Below, one piece after another: positions 42,734-53,336 of a stretch of DNA of 64,000 bases (its first letter is position 1; every line of letters starts with the position of its first letter). Both the position numbers and the translations under genes were made by a program. Under the pieces are notes generated by a model that was not told where the DNA came from, made no database searches, and saw nothing but the letters and a program-made list of their open reading frames with translations. Where the stretch lies: contig CM044874.1 in assembly GCA_024500155.1 (NCBI GenBank), positions 40,618,384-40,682,383 on the forward strand, given 5' to 3'. The stretch comes from Chenopodium formosanum (taxonomy: Eukaryota > Streptophyta > Magnoliopsida > Caryophyllales > Amaranthaceae).

Positions 42734-44432
42734 TGATATGTCTATTTTATATAGTATTTTACCCCCGTCCCTTGGTCATAATTAGTAGTGTTTTTGGCTC
42801 TTTAGGGCCACTTTTATTACTAATATGTGTTTTCTAGTGTTTTCAAAGTTTTGGTTGAGTTTTGCAGGGAATTGCACCTTTGGAGCATTTTCCCGGGATT
42901 TTTATGAAGCAACTACGAGCATTGGAGGAACGCGACCACTTTTGGAGCCCAAGGCTGGCTAGAGCCATCGAGCCGGTGATTAAGGGCTCGGTATTTGGAA
43001 TACCGAGGTTTGGACCGAGTATTCAAGACCCGAAGAGGAGATCCGGATTAGGCTGAGGAGTCGAGCTCAATCGGAAGTCCAAAGCCTCGAGGAGCCACAA
43101 GGGCCCGATCGGGCAAGCTTAGCTCGATCGGGCAAGATGCGCAACGTGCTGGTGCGTGGCCCAAGGCGCGCCCGATCGTGCGAGGCTTAGCACGATCGGG
43201 CGGGGCTATGAGAAGACCTGAGCGAGAAAAAAGGCGCGCCCGATCGGGCGGCCTCTAGCCCGATGGGGCGCGTGTTTTTGGAAAAGCACTTTTGTCGAGC
43301 AATTAGTTTCTAATTAGGAGTTGTTTTAGTTTTTGTTTAAGTACTTTTTGAGGACGATTAATTTAGTTCTTCTTCTTCTTCTTCTCTAAAACTTATTCTC
43401 TTAGACTTTCTCTCTCTACTTAGTTTTCTCTCTCTTAATCTCTCTCTAAACCTTTGTTCTTAATTCTTTGATTAATTCCAGATTTATTTTGGTAATGATT
43501 TCTCTTCCCTTAATCTTAGTTATTTATTTTATTCCTTTGATCATGATTTATTTTATTACTTTGATTAGTTTAGTTTTTATTATGTGTGAGTAGTTTAATT
43601 TCTAGGGTTTATGGGGATCTAATAAATAATATGAAGGGGTAAATTATTGTTGTTGATTATCAATGTTAGATTAATTTCCTATTGATTGATTTAATGCTCT
43701 GTGACTAGATTAGGCCTATCTTTTATGCATGAGTTTGACAATATTAGTTCAAGAATCGAGAGATGAGAATTAATGTTTAGGTCTAGTTTCAATAGGCAAG
43801 TTAATTTATAAATGGTTAATTCAAGATTCGAGAGATGAGATTTAATACCGATAAATTAATTGTGTGATTGTAATAAGTAGCGAGAGCCCTTTACAATATG
43901 GTTAATTGATGCATTGATGATTGACTATTATTGATTGTTGGTATTGCATGATAATTTCTTATTGGATTGTTTTAATGTTTTACAATTGCGGCTTGTAAAA
44001 GTATAGCAATATTAAATTGATGAATCGAGCAGATGTTAATTTGATATTAAAGGCTATTTTTAATAAGAACTTAGATCTAGTAAATTGCGAGAGCCTGTTA
44101 GATCTATGTTGATTAATAAATTGCGAGAGCTTGTTAGTCATGTTATCTATGCCATGTCAACGATTGATTACCCTATTTTACCCTGGAGTATTATTTATTG
44201 GTGAACCTATGCCCTAGATCCTTTATATATTATTTTCTCCCTATCCCTACTCTCTTTAGTTTATTTTCTTATTCAACTATAAATATTGGTTACTTAAATA
44301 GTTTAGATTATAATAATAAATTAGGAGTAAAAAAACTAGTTTCCCTGTGGAGATCGACCCTACTTCCCTATCTACCTTAGTTAGTGATTTAGGTAATTAT
44401 TTTTTATTAGGGGATACGACTTTACCCTGTCA
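42734..44432 (+). repeat. Element 2 5' LTR
   Basis: This is 17 bp longer than its partner. It carries a 19-bp extra unit near 43115-43134 that contains one more palindrome half (CTCGATCGGGC), one extra T, and one CTT fewer in the CTT microsatellite near 43371. The palindromes are listed separately. I found no clear TATA box. Confidence 0.93.
43101..43264. promoter_or_regulatory. GCCCGATCGGGC palindromes in the element 2 5' LTR
   Basis: Units are GCCCGATCGGGC (43103-43114); a partial unit at about 43123-43133; a perfect 13-bp inverted repeat CGCCCGATCGTGC (43169-43181) with GCACGATCGGGCG (43190-43202) and an 8-nt loop; CGCCCGATCGGGCG (43237-43250); and a one-mismatch copy ending near 43262. 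The 3' LTR has the same set, minus the 19-bp unit, at about 52017-52167. The word is unrelated to that of element 1 but has the same length and CpG content. Confidence 0.6.
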
Positions 44433-44437
44433 AAATT

Positions 44438-44455
44438 TGGCGCCGTTGCCGGGGA
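44438..44455 (+). other. Element 2 primer binding site (tRNA-Asp type)
   Basis: TGGCGCCGTTGCCGGGGA is a full match to the plant tRNA-Asp 3'-end complement, 5 nt after the LTR end. It is shared with element 1, consistent with both being Athila-like. Confidence 0.88.
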
Positions 44456-44560
44456 AACGGTTTTACTTTTATTTCTGATTGTTTTGTAGTCTAGATTATT
44501 TCTCTTTTGTCTCAGAGAGCGTTAGTTCTCAAAGACAAATCTCATATTTGCTTCTAGTTT

Positions 44561-46393
44561 TTGTTTATGCCCAGGTGTTCCAGATCAAGTTATATCCCAT
44601 TCGATCCTGAGATCGAACGTTCCTTCCATAGACAGAAAAACTTCTACAAGCAAATCCTGGCGGATTCTGGTGATACTAACAATAATCACCGCGATCCTCC
44701 AACTGATTCTAGCGATTTAGAGGCATCATCAGACACAGAATCAGAGATGGCGGCTCCAAAGAAGCTTAGTGATTATTCACAACCAAAGCTTACGGATTTT
44801 CCACATCTCACCCCTACTCCGGCTCTTGATGGGGTTCAATTTGAAATTAAACCTCACTTTATAACGATGATAGAGAGGAAGCAATTCAGTGGAGCAAAGG
44901 GTGAAGACCCGAATCTTCACATTGCCGACTATTGTCAATATTGCAACACCATCGGACAAGCCGGAGTCACTCAAGACCAAATCAGGGAGATTCTCTTTCC
45001 CTTCTCTTTAACTAGAAAAGCTAAATTGTGTTTTAATGGCTTAAATAGAACTACACTTGGTATAACTGACTGGGAAACTCTTGTTTTGAATTTTTATAAC
45101 AAGTATTATCCTGCAGAGAGAACATCAGTACTACGAAGTGCAATTCAGAACTTTGCCCAAAAAGCCGATGAGTCTTTATATGAGGCTTGGGAGAGATTCA
45201 AGGACCTACAAAGAGAATGCCCTCACCATAATTTAGCACAATGGCAGTTAATCCAAGCCTTTTATAACGGCATTGGAAATTCTTCTAGAATAATTTTAGA
45301 CTCTGCAGCTAGTGGGAGATTTATGAATCTTAATGTTGATGATGCAGGTCAGGTTATTGAAGATATGGCAATACACAATTCCCAATCTGGAATTCCCAGA
45401 GGATTTGCTAATAAAGGGAAACATAGTGTCGACTCTGTATCCTTTTTGCAAGCTCAATTGACCTCAATTTGCCAAAAATTAGATAATCTGAGCACTGCTA
45501 ATGTAGCTAATGTTTCTGCAATTAATAACAATTCTAATGAGGCCTTCTGTGAAAATTGTGGTATTGTAGGTCATTGGGAGCAGGATTGCAGGAGTTCCGT
45601 GGAGCAAGTTAATGCCTTCCAAGCTTATAGGCAGAATAACCCATACTCCAACACTTATAATCCTGGGTATCAGAATCATCCATACCTTTCCTACCGGAGC
45701 ACTAATGTTCAAAATCCACCACTACAAGAACCACAGGTGCCACAGCAACAGCAGCAGAAATATTATCACCCCAATGCTAGTCAGAAAAATCAACCACAAC
45801 AACCCCCCTCATCTTCTGACCCTTCTTTGGGGGAAATTAGAGCAATGTTGGTCAATATGCAAAAGCACATGGAGAGCAGAGATGCGACAATTGATCAAAT
45901 TTTAGCGCATAATAAAATTGTAGATAATCAAATTGCGCAACTCTCCGCTACTCTACAAGCACGCCAACAGGGAGCCCTGCCGGCACATCCAACTAGGCCT
46001 ACGGATCAAGCATTTGCAATTACTCTAAGGAGTGGTTCAAACTATGAAGGGCCCTCTATGCCCAGAGTTGATGAACCTATTTTATTAAATAATGCTAATC
46101 TTGATTCCATTAAACCAAACAATGTAGTTGATAGCCCTACAGGGCTAGAGGATAATACTAACACATCTAATTATACATTTCAAGGTAAAACTCCAGAGAA
46201 GGTGGCTACTCCAGACAAAGAGAAGAATGCTCAAAAGCCAATTATTAAACTTCTTTTCCCTAATCGTCAATTGAAGACAAACTTGGATAAGCAGTTTGGT
46301 AAGTTCCTGGAGGTGGTTAAAGATTTGAAGGTAACAGTTTCCTTTACTGAATTGATCACACAAATCCCCTCATGTGCAAAATTTATGAAATAA
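44561..46393 (+). CDS. Gag of element 2 (Athila-like)
   Basis: The 610-aa capsid/nucleocapsid protein is open from 44561 to TAA 46391-46393. It is homologous to residues of about 1-715 of the element 1 polyprotein. Shared features are the N-terminal SYIPFDPEIERS, the MIERKQFSGAK block, the capsid core ending ECPHHNLAQWQLIQAFYNG, and a canonical CCHC zinc knuckle CENCGIVGHWEQDC (about 45549-45590). The second half is Gln/Asn/Pro-rich. It keeps the glycine of the zinc knuckle that element 1 lacks. Near the end it retains LDKQFGKFLEVVKDLKV, the segment just before protease. An intact gag in an element without RT suggests selection for its own particle or RNA packaging, which is inference. Confidence 0.88.
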   Translation: MFMPRCSRSSYIPFDPEIERSFHRQKNFYKQILADSGDTNNNHRDPPTDSSDLEASSDTESEMAAPKKLSDYSQPKLTDFPHLTPTPALDGVQFEIKPHFITMIERKQFSGAKGEDPNLHIADYCQYCNTIGQAGVTQDQIREILFPFSLTRKAKLCFNGLNRTTLGITDWETLVLNFYNKYYPAERTSVLRSAIQNFAQKADESLYEAWERFKDLQRECPHHNLAQWQLIQAFYNGIGNSSRIILDSAASGRFMNLNVDDAGQVIEDMAIHNSQSGIPRGFANKGKHSVDSVSFLQAQLTSICQKLDNLSTANVANVSAINNNSNEAFCENCGIVGHWEQDCRSSVEQVNAFQAYRQNNPYSNTYNPGYQNHPYLSYRSTNVQNPPLQEPQVPQQQQQKYYHPNASQKNQPQQPPSSSDPSLGEIRAMLVNMQKHMESRDATIDQILAHNKIVDNQIAQLSATLQARQQGALPAHPTRPTDQAFAITLRSGSNYEGPSMPRVDEPILLNNANLDSIKPNNVVDSPTGLEDNTNTSNYTFQGKTPEKVATPDKEKNAQKPIIKLLFPNRQLKTNLDKQFGKFLEVVKDLKVTVSFTELITQIPSCAKFMK

Positions 46394-46945
46394 ATTTTGA
46401 CGAGAAAAAGGTCTATTAGTGAGGTAGAGACAGTAGCTTTCACTGCAGAGTGTAGTGTCGTACTTCAAAATAAGTCTCCACCTAAATTAAAAGATCCGGG
46501 TAGTTTTTCTATCCCTTGTCATATTGGTAATCTCTTGATTGATAATGCATTATGTGATTTGGGTGCTAGTGTTAGCGTCATGCCATTATCTGTGTGTTCT
46601 AAGTTGAATATGGGTAAATTAAAAGCTACCAATATAACTCTGCAAATGGCCGACCGTTCTTTCAAATACCCCCTAGGTGTTTTAGAGGACGTCCTCGTTA
46701 GAGTAGGTAAAGTTTATATACCTGTAGATTTTGTTGTTCTTGATATGGCTGAGGATATGCAAACCCCAATTATTTTGGGTAGACCATTCCTTAACACTGC
46801 AGGAGCAGTCATAGATGTAAGAAGTGGTAAGTTAACACTATCAGTAGGGGACGATAAAGTGGTTTTTAATCTGAATAATGCCACCAAAAGCTCCATGACT
46901 GAGGAGAAATGCTTCAGTGTTAATGTGGTTGTAAAATATATTTAA
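46394..46945 (+). CDS. Retropepsin-like protease domain of element 2
   Basis: The frame continues from gag after a single TAA (46391-46393) and stays open to TAA 46943-46945. It contains KLKDPGSFSIPC, the active site CDLGASVSVMP (about 46552-46584) and the flap/second-strand segment IILGRPFLNTAGAVIDV, all matching the protease of element 1. No initiator ATG is evident near 46394, so translation needs readthrough of the stop, or the stop is a recent mutation. The protein ends 27-30 codons before the point where RT would begin in element 1. Confidence 0.75.
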   Translation: MLTRKRSISEVETVAFTAECSVVLQNKSPPKLKDPGSFSIPCHIGNLLIDNALCDLGASVSVMPLSVCSKLNMGKLKATNITLQMADRSFKYPLGVLEDVLVRVGKVYIPVDFVVLDMAEDMQTPIILGRPFLNTAGAVIDVRSGKLTLSVGDDKVVFNLNNATKSSMTEEKCFSVNVVVKYI

Positions 46946-46973
46946 CACGCCCCAAGCTCTTGAAAAAGATCCC

Positions 46974-47369
46974 TTGGAGGCGGTATCTTATGTTGCATCC
47001 TTTTCAGATGAGATAGACAAATGGCAGAAGGAAGTCGATGCAATAGAAAGAGCACTCTACAATGTTGGTCTTGGTTTCGAGGATGAACAAGTGGAACCAA
47101 TCGAGCAAGTTGTGCGAATCGAGCCTACGGTAAGTGTTCCACCAGATCGAGTTGCAAGTGTTGAACGCAATGACAAGTTGAAGCAACATTCGATCGAAGA
47201 AGGGTTTTTAGTACGTAGCATTGAAAATCCCCCATTCCAAGTCAAGGAGGATCCACTAGATAAGGCGACTTGGCGTCCCACAGGTTATGTCAAGAAGCCG
47301 CATCGCAGCCTAAACATCGCAAGACCGGGTGAGAAGCCACCCGATCAAGCGTTAGGTAAAGGGTCCTAG
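46974..47369 (+). CDS. 131-codon tail ORF of element 2 (protease-RT linker remnant and unknown tail)
   Basis: The start region (DPLEAVSYVASFSDEIDKWQKE) corresponds to the linker after protease in element 1, where the related DPLESVLL occurs. The C-terminal half (from about codon 60) is charged and I cannot match it. It ends 18 nt before the tandem hairpins, the same position pol occupies in element 1. So the RT-integrase block appears to have been cut out precisely between the linker and the pol terminus. The frame differs from that of the protease ORF. Confidence 0.55.
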   Translation: MEAVSYVASFSDEIDKWQKEVDAIERALYNVGLGFEDEQVEPIEQVVRIEPTVSVPPDRVASVERNDKLKQHSIEEGFLVRSIENPPFQVKEDPLDKATWRPTGYVKKPHRSLNIARPGEKPPDQALGKGS

Positions 47370-47387
47370 GAATTATACTTGGTAAGA

Positions 47388-47435
47388 AGGTCGTGCGGGA
47401 CCTATATAAACCAGCGCCTTGCGGGAGGCAACCCG
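47388..47435 (+). other. Tandem hairpin pair after the last gag-pol-region ORF (element 2)
   Basis: Hairpin 1 has arms AGGTC (47388-47392) and GACCT (47399-47403) with a GTGCGG loop. Hairpin 2 is CGGGAGGCAACCCG (47422-47435), identical to 13559-13572 in element 1. The spacing between hairpins is 18 nt here and 15 nt in element 1. Retention despite loss of pol supports a cis-acting role. Confidence 0.55.
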
Positions 47436-47608
47436 TATTTTATGCTTTCTAGATTAAATTTCCTTTTCTCTTATTTTATTTTTATTTTAGAGAGGTGAGG
47501 AGAGTGATATTTTTCTATTTTTAAGTGTTGTTATACAGGTATGAATTTGACAGGTAAAAAGACTTAGAAAAATTTGAAGAAGAAATGAAATCGGAGAAAC
47601 TCCAGGGC

Positions 47609-47940
47609 TTGGTACGGGCCCGATCGGGCGAGGCTCGCCCGATCGGGCGCGCAAGTGAGGTAAAAAACGGGCAAAAATTCGCCCGATCGGGCAAATCTGC
47701 TCAATCGGGCGCGCAAGCAACCCAAATTTCAGCCTAAAATTCGCCCGATCGGGCGCGGCTGCCCGATCGGGCGCGAGAGGAGAGCTAGAAACGAGTTCAC
47801 CTTTCGCCCGATTGGGCGAGGTAGCCCGATTGGGAGCCCATCGAGTGAGAAGAAAAGAAATATTGGGCAGAGCTCGCCCGATCGGGCGCGCAACTTATAT
47901 TCTGGAATTTCAACCCTTCGCCCGATCGGGCGAGGCGCGC
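47609..47940. repeat. Internal GCCCGATCGGGC palindrome cluster (element 2)
   Basis: About ten copies or near-copies of CGCCCGATCGGGCG lie between the hairpin pair and ORF3, for example at about 47617-47628 and 47635-47648. Some have a T in the centre (CCCGATTGGGC, near 47807-47831). The word is that of the element 2 LTRs. The cluster occupies the same position as the element 1 spacer at 13757-14210. Confidence 0.7.
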
Positions 47941-48232
47941 CTTCAGGCCGTCCCCCCTTTATTTTCTTTTCTCTTCTTTCTTTCCTCATTTTCTCCTTAT
48001 TTCATCTTCTTCATTCACTTTCTCTTTCTAAAACCTCCATTTTCAAACCTTCAACTCACACTTCATTCCAAGATCTCCTCCAATTCCTCCATCCAAACTT
48101 AAAAAATTCTTACATTTTCCAACTCCTCTCATCTTCCTCTACAATCTACACTAAATTTTCAACACGTTCTCTAAATTTCTTCTCAAACCCTAAGAGAGAG
48201 AAAGCTTCAATTCCTACTATTTTCACTCTAAA

Positions 48233-49795
48233 ATGGCTTTCAAGAGGTCTAGGACTGTTAGGGGTGAAGGATCAAGGCAACAAGCACCTACCATTGACCC
48301 GGAGCTGCAAATTCCGGGGTGGGAGAGGGTGGTCATCACCACCCAAGAGCAAAGGCAAAGGATGCTCAACCTCGTCACACGGCAGGTAATTACTACCCGT
48401 TTTATTCATCACCCTACGCTTTCTAGACTAGGAATTGATAAATATGTTGAGAAATTGTTCAAGGAATTGGCATGAGTGGTTTTTTCCAATTACATTATGA
48501 TACATATGATTATTTGACTTTAGAATTCATTTCTAGTTTTAATGTCATAAAATCAAATGCTCTAATCTCTCATGTTCAATTTCGATTGTTTAATAATGAT
48601 ATTAGATTGTCCTTGAAAGATTTTGGAAAATTGTTTGAATTGAAAGCCGATAGACCAATTGAACCACCCCAAGACAACATTACTTTTGTCTACCGTGCTC
48701 TAACAGGGAATCCTAACTTAAACCTCCAACATGCCAAGGGCACTTGGATTTAACATCCCGTGCCAAAACTTTGGCAACGGTTTGTTGGACTCACCATCTT
48801 TGGGAGGCATGAACCGGCTAATGTGAGGAGAGATGAACTAGAACTATTAGGATCATACATGATTCCTAAGAGTGACAAGCTTAACATAGTTCATAGGATG
48901 GCCCAACACTTTCAGAGGGTGGCCAATGCGGCCGAATCGGGTAGGTCTAGGGTCCCAATTTACTTTGGTGGGTTAGTAACCCACATTGCGGTCAAATACC
49001 TTAGTTGGACCCCTAAAGATGATGGTAAGGTAGCCGGACCAACCTTAATGGACGCACCCTACTCAGGAGGCCTTAATTAGATAAATGTGATAGGGGGTGA
49101 GACTTGGTGGGTGATTCATAGGGAGTCGGGTAGGAAAGACAACGCTTTCACCTTGCCTAACCCGGCCTTGACCAAATTCGAGAAGGGTCTTCCCTCCTAT
49201 ACCTTTGAATTAGGAGACCAAGGGGAGGCCCAAGCACACCACCAAGCACCTCCCTCACCACCACAACATTTCCACCAACCATCACCCCAACACTACACAC
49301 ATAACATTCCCACTTCCTCAACCAACTACAACATCGACCCTAACGCTCCATATGACTTTTCGGCTTTTAGAAGCCAATTGGATCGGATAGAGAGTGGGCA
49401 AGGGAGGATGGAGGGTATGGTTAGAAATTTGGACTCTAGGGTAGGAGCCCTAGATGCTAGGGTTGGGGTTGTGGAGAGGAACCTAGGGCGGGGTTTATAC
49501 CCCATGTATGATGATTATGCACGTCGGGGGCTATTCCCCCCGATTCACTTGTCCCTTATTGGTTCTAATATCCGCAGGGTGGATATACGAACCCAAGTGC
49601 CTTTGGTACCTACGTCGACTACTCATCGGTCTATGGTTATGGGACCGATGTACCTTTTGGCGGGCTTGGGGGGAACGTGGACCCTAACTACTATACTGGT
49701 GGTTCGGGATATGGTGGTGGTGGTTCTAGCCATGGAGGAGCTGGTTCTAGCCATGGCGGGGGTTATTCTAGGATGGATGAGGATGAGGAGTAGGC
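48233..49795 (+). pseudogene. ORF3 of element 2 (Athila ORF1-family-like), broken
   Basis: This is the diverged counterpart of the element 1 ORF3. It starts at ATG 48233 with a basic N-terminus (MAFKRSRTVRGEG). A one-base shift occurs near 48470, where the coding frame moves to 48472. Stop codons at 48751-48753 and 49078-49080 fall in an otherwise continuous frame, and a further shift lies near 49550-49600. Recognisable family features are TTRFIHHPTLSRLGI, a DYLTLEFISSF block, a coiled-coil-like SQLDRIESGQGRMEGMV stretch (about 49372-49422) and a Gly/Ser/Tyr-rich C-terminus, read in the shifted frame to TAG at 49793-49795. It cannot make the full protein. Confidence 0.72.
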
Positions 49796-51649
49796 TACTC
49801 TCCCAAGTCAATGAGGGCATTGCTTGATTTGGCTTGGGGGGGTGTTCTTTCACTTGGAAATTCTCTTCCTTCTCTATTTTTATTTGCTTTCTAGGTTGGA
49901 TTTCTTGCTTTCCTAGTGTAGTTTTTATTTGCTTTCTAGGTTAGATTTCTTGCTTTCCTAGTGTAGTTTTTATTGTTTTCTTTGTATATAAAAAATACAA
50001 AAAAAATTGAAAAAATAAAAAAAAAAACTTCAAAAATACATTCCAATGAATTGTAAATCATGCTTCCCTGTGCCCCATACTTGAGAAAATTTGTTTTGAT
50101 TCTTGGTATTTGATGATTATTGTGGAATTGTTGGTCATGATTTGAAGTCTAATTGTTTGGATTCCTAAACTTGCGTCAATTTTGCCCAACTACTTGTGAA
50201 TATAGTGCTTGACTAGTTGATTTGGTTAGGAAATGTGTGATAGTTCCATAATTCCTGGTATGTCAATTAATTTGAGTATTGATTTGCAACTATGAGTAGT
50301 GTTTCATGACTTATTATTATGCACATGAGGAGGACGAAGGCGTTCATTCTTTTAGGTAGCCGTTAGAGTATTTAGATACATTTGTTCCCTTCTTGTCACC
50401 CATGTTGTTGCTTGTGCCCTTTTATTGTTTATAGCCACATTACAAGCCTTAATTACCCCATTGGTTACTAGTCCCAAGCTTGGCTTGGGGGAGCTATTAG
50501 TGAGTGAGGTGAGGGAGTTTGTAGTGTGCACTTTATTTGCACAATTTGGGTGGGTTTTGAGAAGTAATTTGTTCTTGATCATATTTTTGTTTATATGAGT
50601 TTGAAATTTGTATATATTTGAGAAAAACAAAAGTGTGATGAAAAAAAAAGTAAAGTTCAAAAAAAAAAAAAGTGAGAAATTTGAAAAAAAAAAGTAAGTG
50701 AACTTCTAAGAAAAAAAAAAGAAAAAAATGTTTGATGTTCAAATGTTCTAAGTGAAGGTTAATCAAAAGAAAAGAAAAAAAAAGTTGAGTTTCAATGTAA
50801 ATATTTCAAGTTATGAGTTTAAGGGTTTGTTTTTCACTCAAGTTCTACATTATCATATTTTTATGAGTGAAATTGTGAGTGTTGGGTTTGTTTTTATTGT
50901 TTGGAGTATATTTGCTGGATTGTTGTTTGGAGTTGGTTATGTTGGAGATGTGTATGATCATTATTTTTTATCATGGGTTTATTAGGATTTGGCTCCCTTA
51001 ATGCATAACTTTTCTCTCACATAATCCCAAATTTATCCTACCTTTACCCTAGCCTTACATTACAAGCTTAAAAGACCTTCCGACCTTGTGCATAGAAGTT
51101 ATGTAAATGTGAAAGTGTTGTTTTTCAATGCAAGTTATGACTTGGCATATTTCGAGTCGACTAGTAGGATGAGCGTTCAATGTTTTTATACACACGAGAG
51201 TGTGAGTTGGGAGGGCATTGTTCACATTAAAGGGGTGGTTGGAGAGAGATCGAGTACATTCTTTACTCGCCACGTAAATGAGAGTCGAGTGTGTGAGCAC
51301 TAATCTTGAATTCTATATGCTCTTGTGGTTTGCTCTTTTTGACAATTGTTAGGGAGGAAAGGTGATTAGATGGATTGCCCAGAACGCTAAAAGGTGGGGA
51401 AGAAGCTAGCCGAACCCGGGCACATAAGAAATTCTCGGCGTCGAGGGAGGCGCAAAGGACAGATATGCCAATTTTGCAGAAGAAGAAAGTTTCATTGCCT
51501 CTATCCTGATTGGTTGACCTTGAAGCATGTTTATTTGATTTACCTTGAATCGTTTGAGCTTGATTTTTATATTGGGGTGAGGCATGTTTTATATGTTCGT
51601 TGATGAGCTCTTTACTTAGGGACAAGCAAAGGTTTGGCTTGGGGGAGTT
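49796..51649 (+). other. Non-coding 3' region and PPT of element 2
   Basis: There is no supported gene. PPT-like TTGGCTTGGGGG occurs three times: 49829-49840 after ORF3, 50480-50491, and 51634-51645 directly before the 3' LTR, where it is the functional PPT with an upstream GGACAAGCAAAGG. A direct duplication of about 58 bp (TTTGCTTTCTAGGTT... at about 49879 and 49927) and several A-runs (50000-50040, 50640-50790) are present. Confidence 0.6.
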
Positions 51650-53331
51650 TGATATGTCTATTTTATATAGTATTTTACCCCCGTCCCTTGGTCATAATTA
51701 GTAGTGTTTTTGGCTCTTTAGGGCCACTTTATTACTAATATGTGTTTTCTAGTGTTTTCGTAGTTTTGGTTGAGTTTTGCAGGGAATTGCACCTTTGGAG
51801 CATTTTCCTGGGATTTTTATGAAGCAACTACGAGCATTGGAGGAACACGACCACTTTTGGAGCCCAAGGCCGGCTAGAGCCATCGAGCCGGTGATTAAGG
51901 GCTCGGTATTTGGAATACCGAGGTTTGGACCGAGTATTCAAGACCCGAAGAGGAGATCCGGATTAGGCCGAGGAGTCGAGCTCAATCGGAAGTCTAAAGC
52001 CTCGAGGAGCCACAAGGGCCCGATCGGGCAAGATGCGCAGCGTGCTGATGCGTGGTCCAAGGCGCGCCCGATCGTGCGAGGCTTAGCACGATCGGGCGGG
52101 GCTGTGAGAAGACCTGAGCGAGAAAAAAGGCGCGCCTGATCGGGCGGCCTCTAGCCCGATCGGGCGCGTGTTTTTGGAGAAGCACTTTTGTCGAGCAATT
52201 AGTTTCTAATTAGGAGTTGTTTTAGTTTTTGTTTAAGTACGTTTTGAGGACGATTAATTTAGTTCTTCTTCTTCTTCTTCTTCTCTAAAACTTCTTCTCT
52301 TAGACTTTCTTTCTCTACTTAGTTTTCTCTCTCTTAATCTCTCTCTAAACCTTTGTTCTTAATTCTTTGATTAATTCCAGATTTATTTTGGTAACGATTT
52401 CTCTTCCCTTAATCTTAGTTATTTATTTTATTCCTTTGATCATGATTTATTTTATTACTTTGATTAGTTTAGTTTTTATTATGTGTGAGTAGTTTAATTT
52501 CTAGGGTTTATGGGGATCTAATAAATAATATGAAGGGGTAAATTATTGTTGTTGATTATCAATGTTAGATTAATTTCCTATTGATTGATTTAATGCTCTG
52601 TGACTAGATTAGGCCTATCTTTTATGCATGAGTTTGACAATATTGGTTCAAGAATCGAGAGATGAGAATTAATGTTTAGGTCTAGTTTCAATAGGCAAGT
52701 TAATTTATAAATGGTTAAGTCAAGATTCGAGAGATGAGATTTAATACCGATAAATTAATTGTGTGATTGTAATAAGTAGCGAGAGCCCTTTACAATCTGG
52801 TTAATTGATGCATTGATGATTGACTATTATTGGTTGTTGGTATTGCATGATAATTTCTTATTGGATTGTTTTAATGTTTTACAATTGCGGCTTGTAAAAG
52901 TATATCAATATTAAATTGATGAATCGAGCAGATGTTAATTTGATATTAAAGGCTATTTTCAATAAGAACTTTGATCTAGTAAATTGCGAGAGCCTGTTAG
53001 ATCTATGTTGATTAATAAATTGCGAGAGCCTCTTAGTCATGTTATCTATGCCATGTCAATGATTGATTACCCTATTTTACCCTGGAGTATTATTTATTGG
53101 TGAACCTATGCCCTAGATCCTTTATATATTATTTTCTCCCTATCCCTACTCTCTTTAGTTTATTTTCTTATTCAACTATAAATATTGGTTACTTAAATAG
53201 TTTAGATTATAATAATAAATTAGGAGTAAAAAGACTAGTTTCCCTGTGGAGATCGACCCTACTTCCCTATCTACCTTAGTTAGTGATTTAGGTAATTATT
53301 TTTTATTAGGGGATACGACTTTACCCTGTCA
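51650..53331 (+). repeat. Element 2 3' LTR
   Basis: This is the 1682-bp copy of 42734-44432, with about 29 substitutions by eye. The palindrome set is at about 52017-52167. It is followed by the target duplication GTGTC. Confidence 0.93.
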
Positions 53332-53336
53332 GTGTC

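Larger units (their letters stand above)
42734..53331 (+). mobile_element. Element 2: non-autonomous Athila-like retrotransposon (gag-protease only)
   Basis: The LTRs are 42734-44432 (1699 bp) and 51650-53331 (1682 bp), beginning TGATATG and ending TGTCA, with the target duplication GTGTC (42729-42733 and 53332-53336). A perfect tRNA-Asp PBS follows the 5' LTR. The interior has gag, protease, a 131-codon tail ORF, the tandem hairpins, a palindrome-rich spacer, a decayed ORF3 and a 3' non-coding region. There is no reverse transcriptase, RNase H or integrase, so this copy must rely on another element. LTR mismatch is about 1.7% by eye. It inserted into the antisense gene of element 3, probably within an exon. 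Confidence 0.92.
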
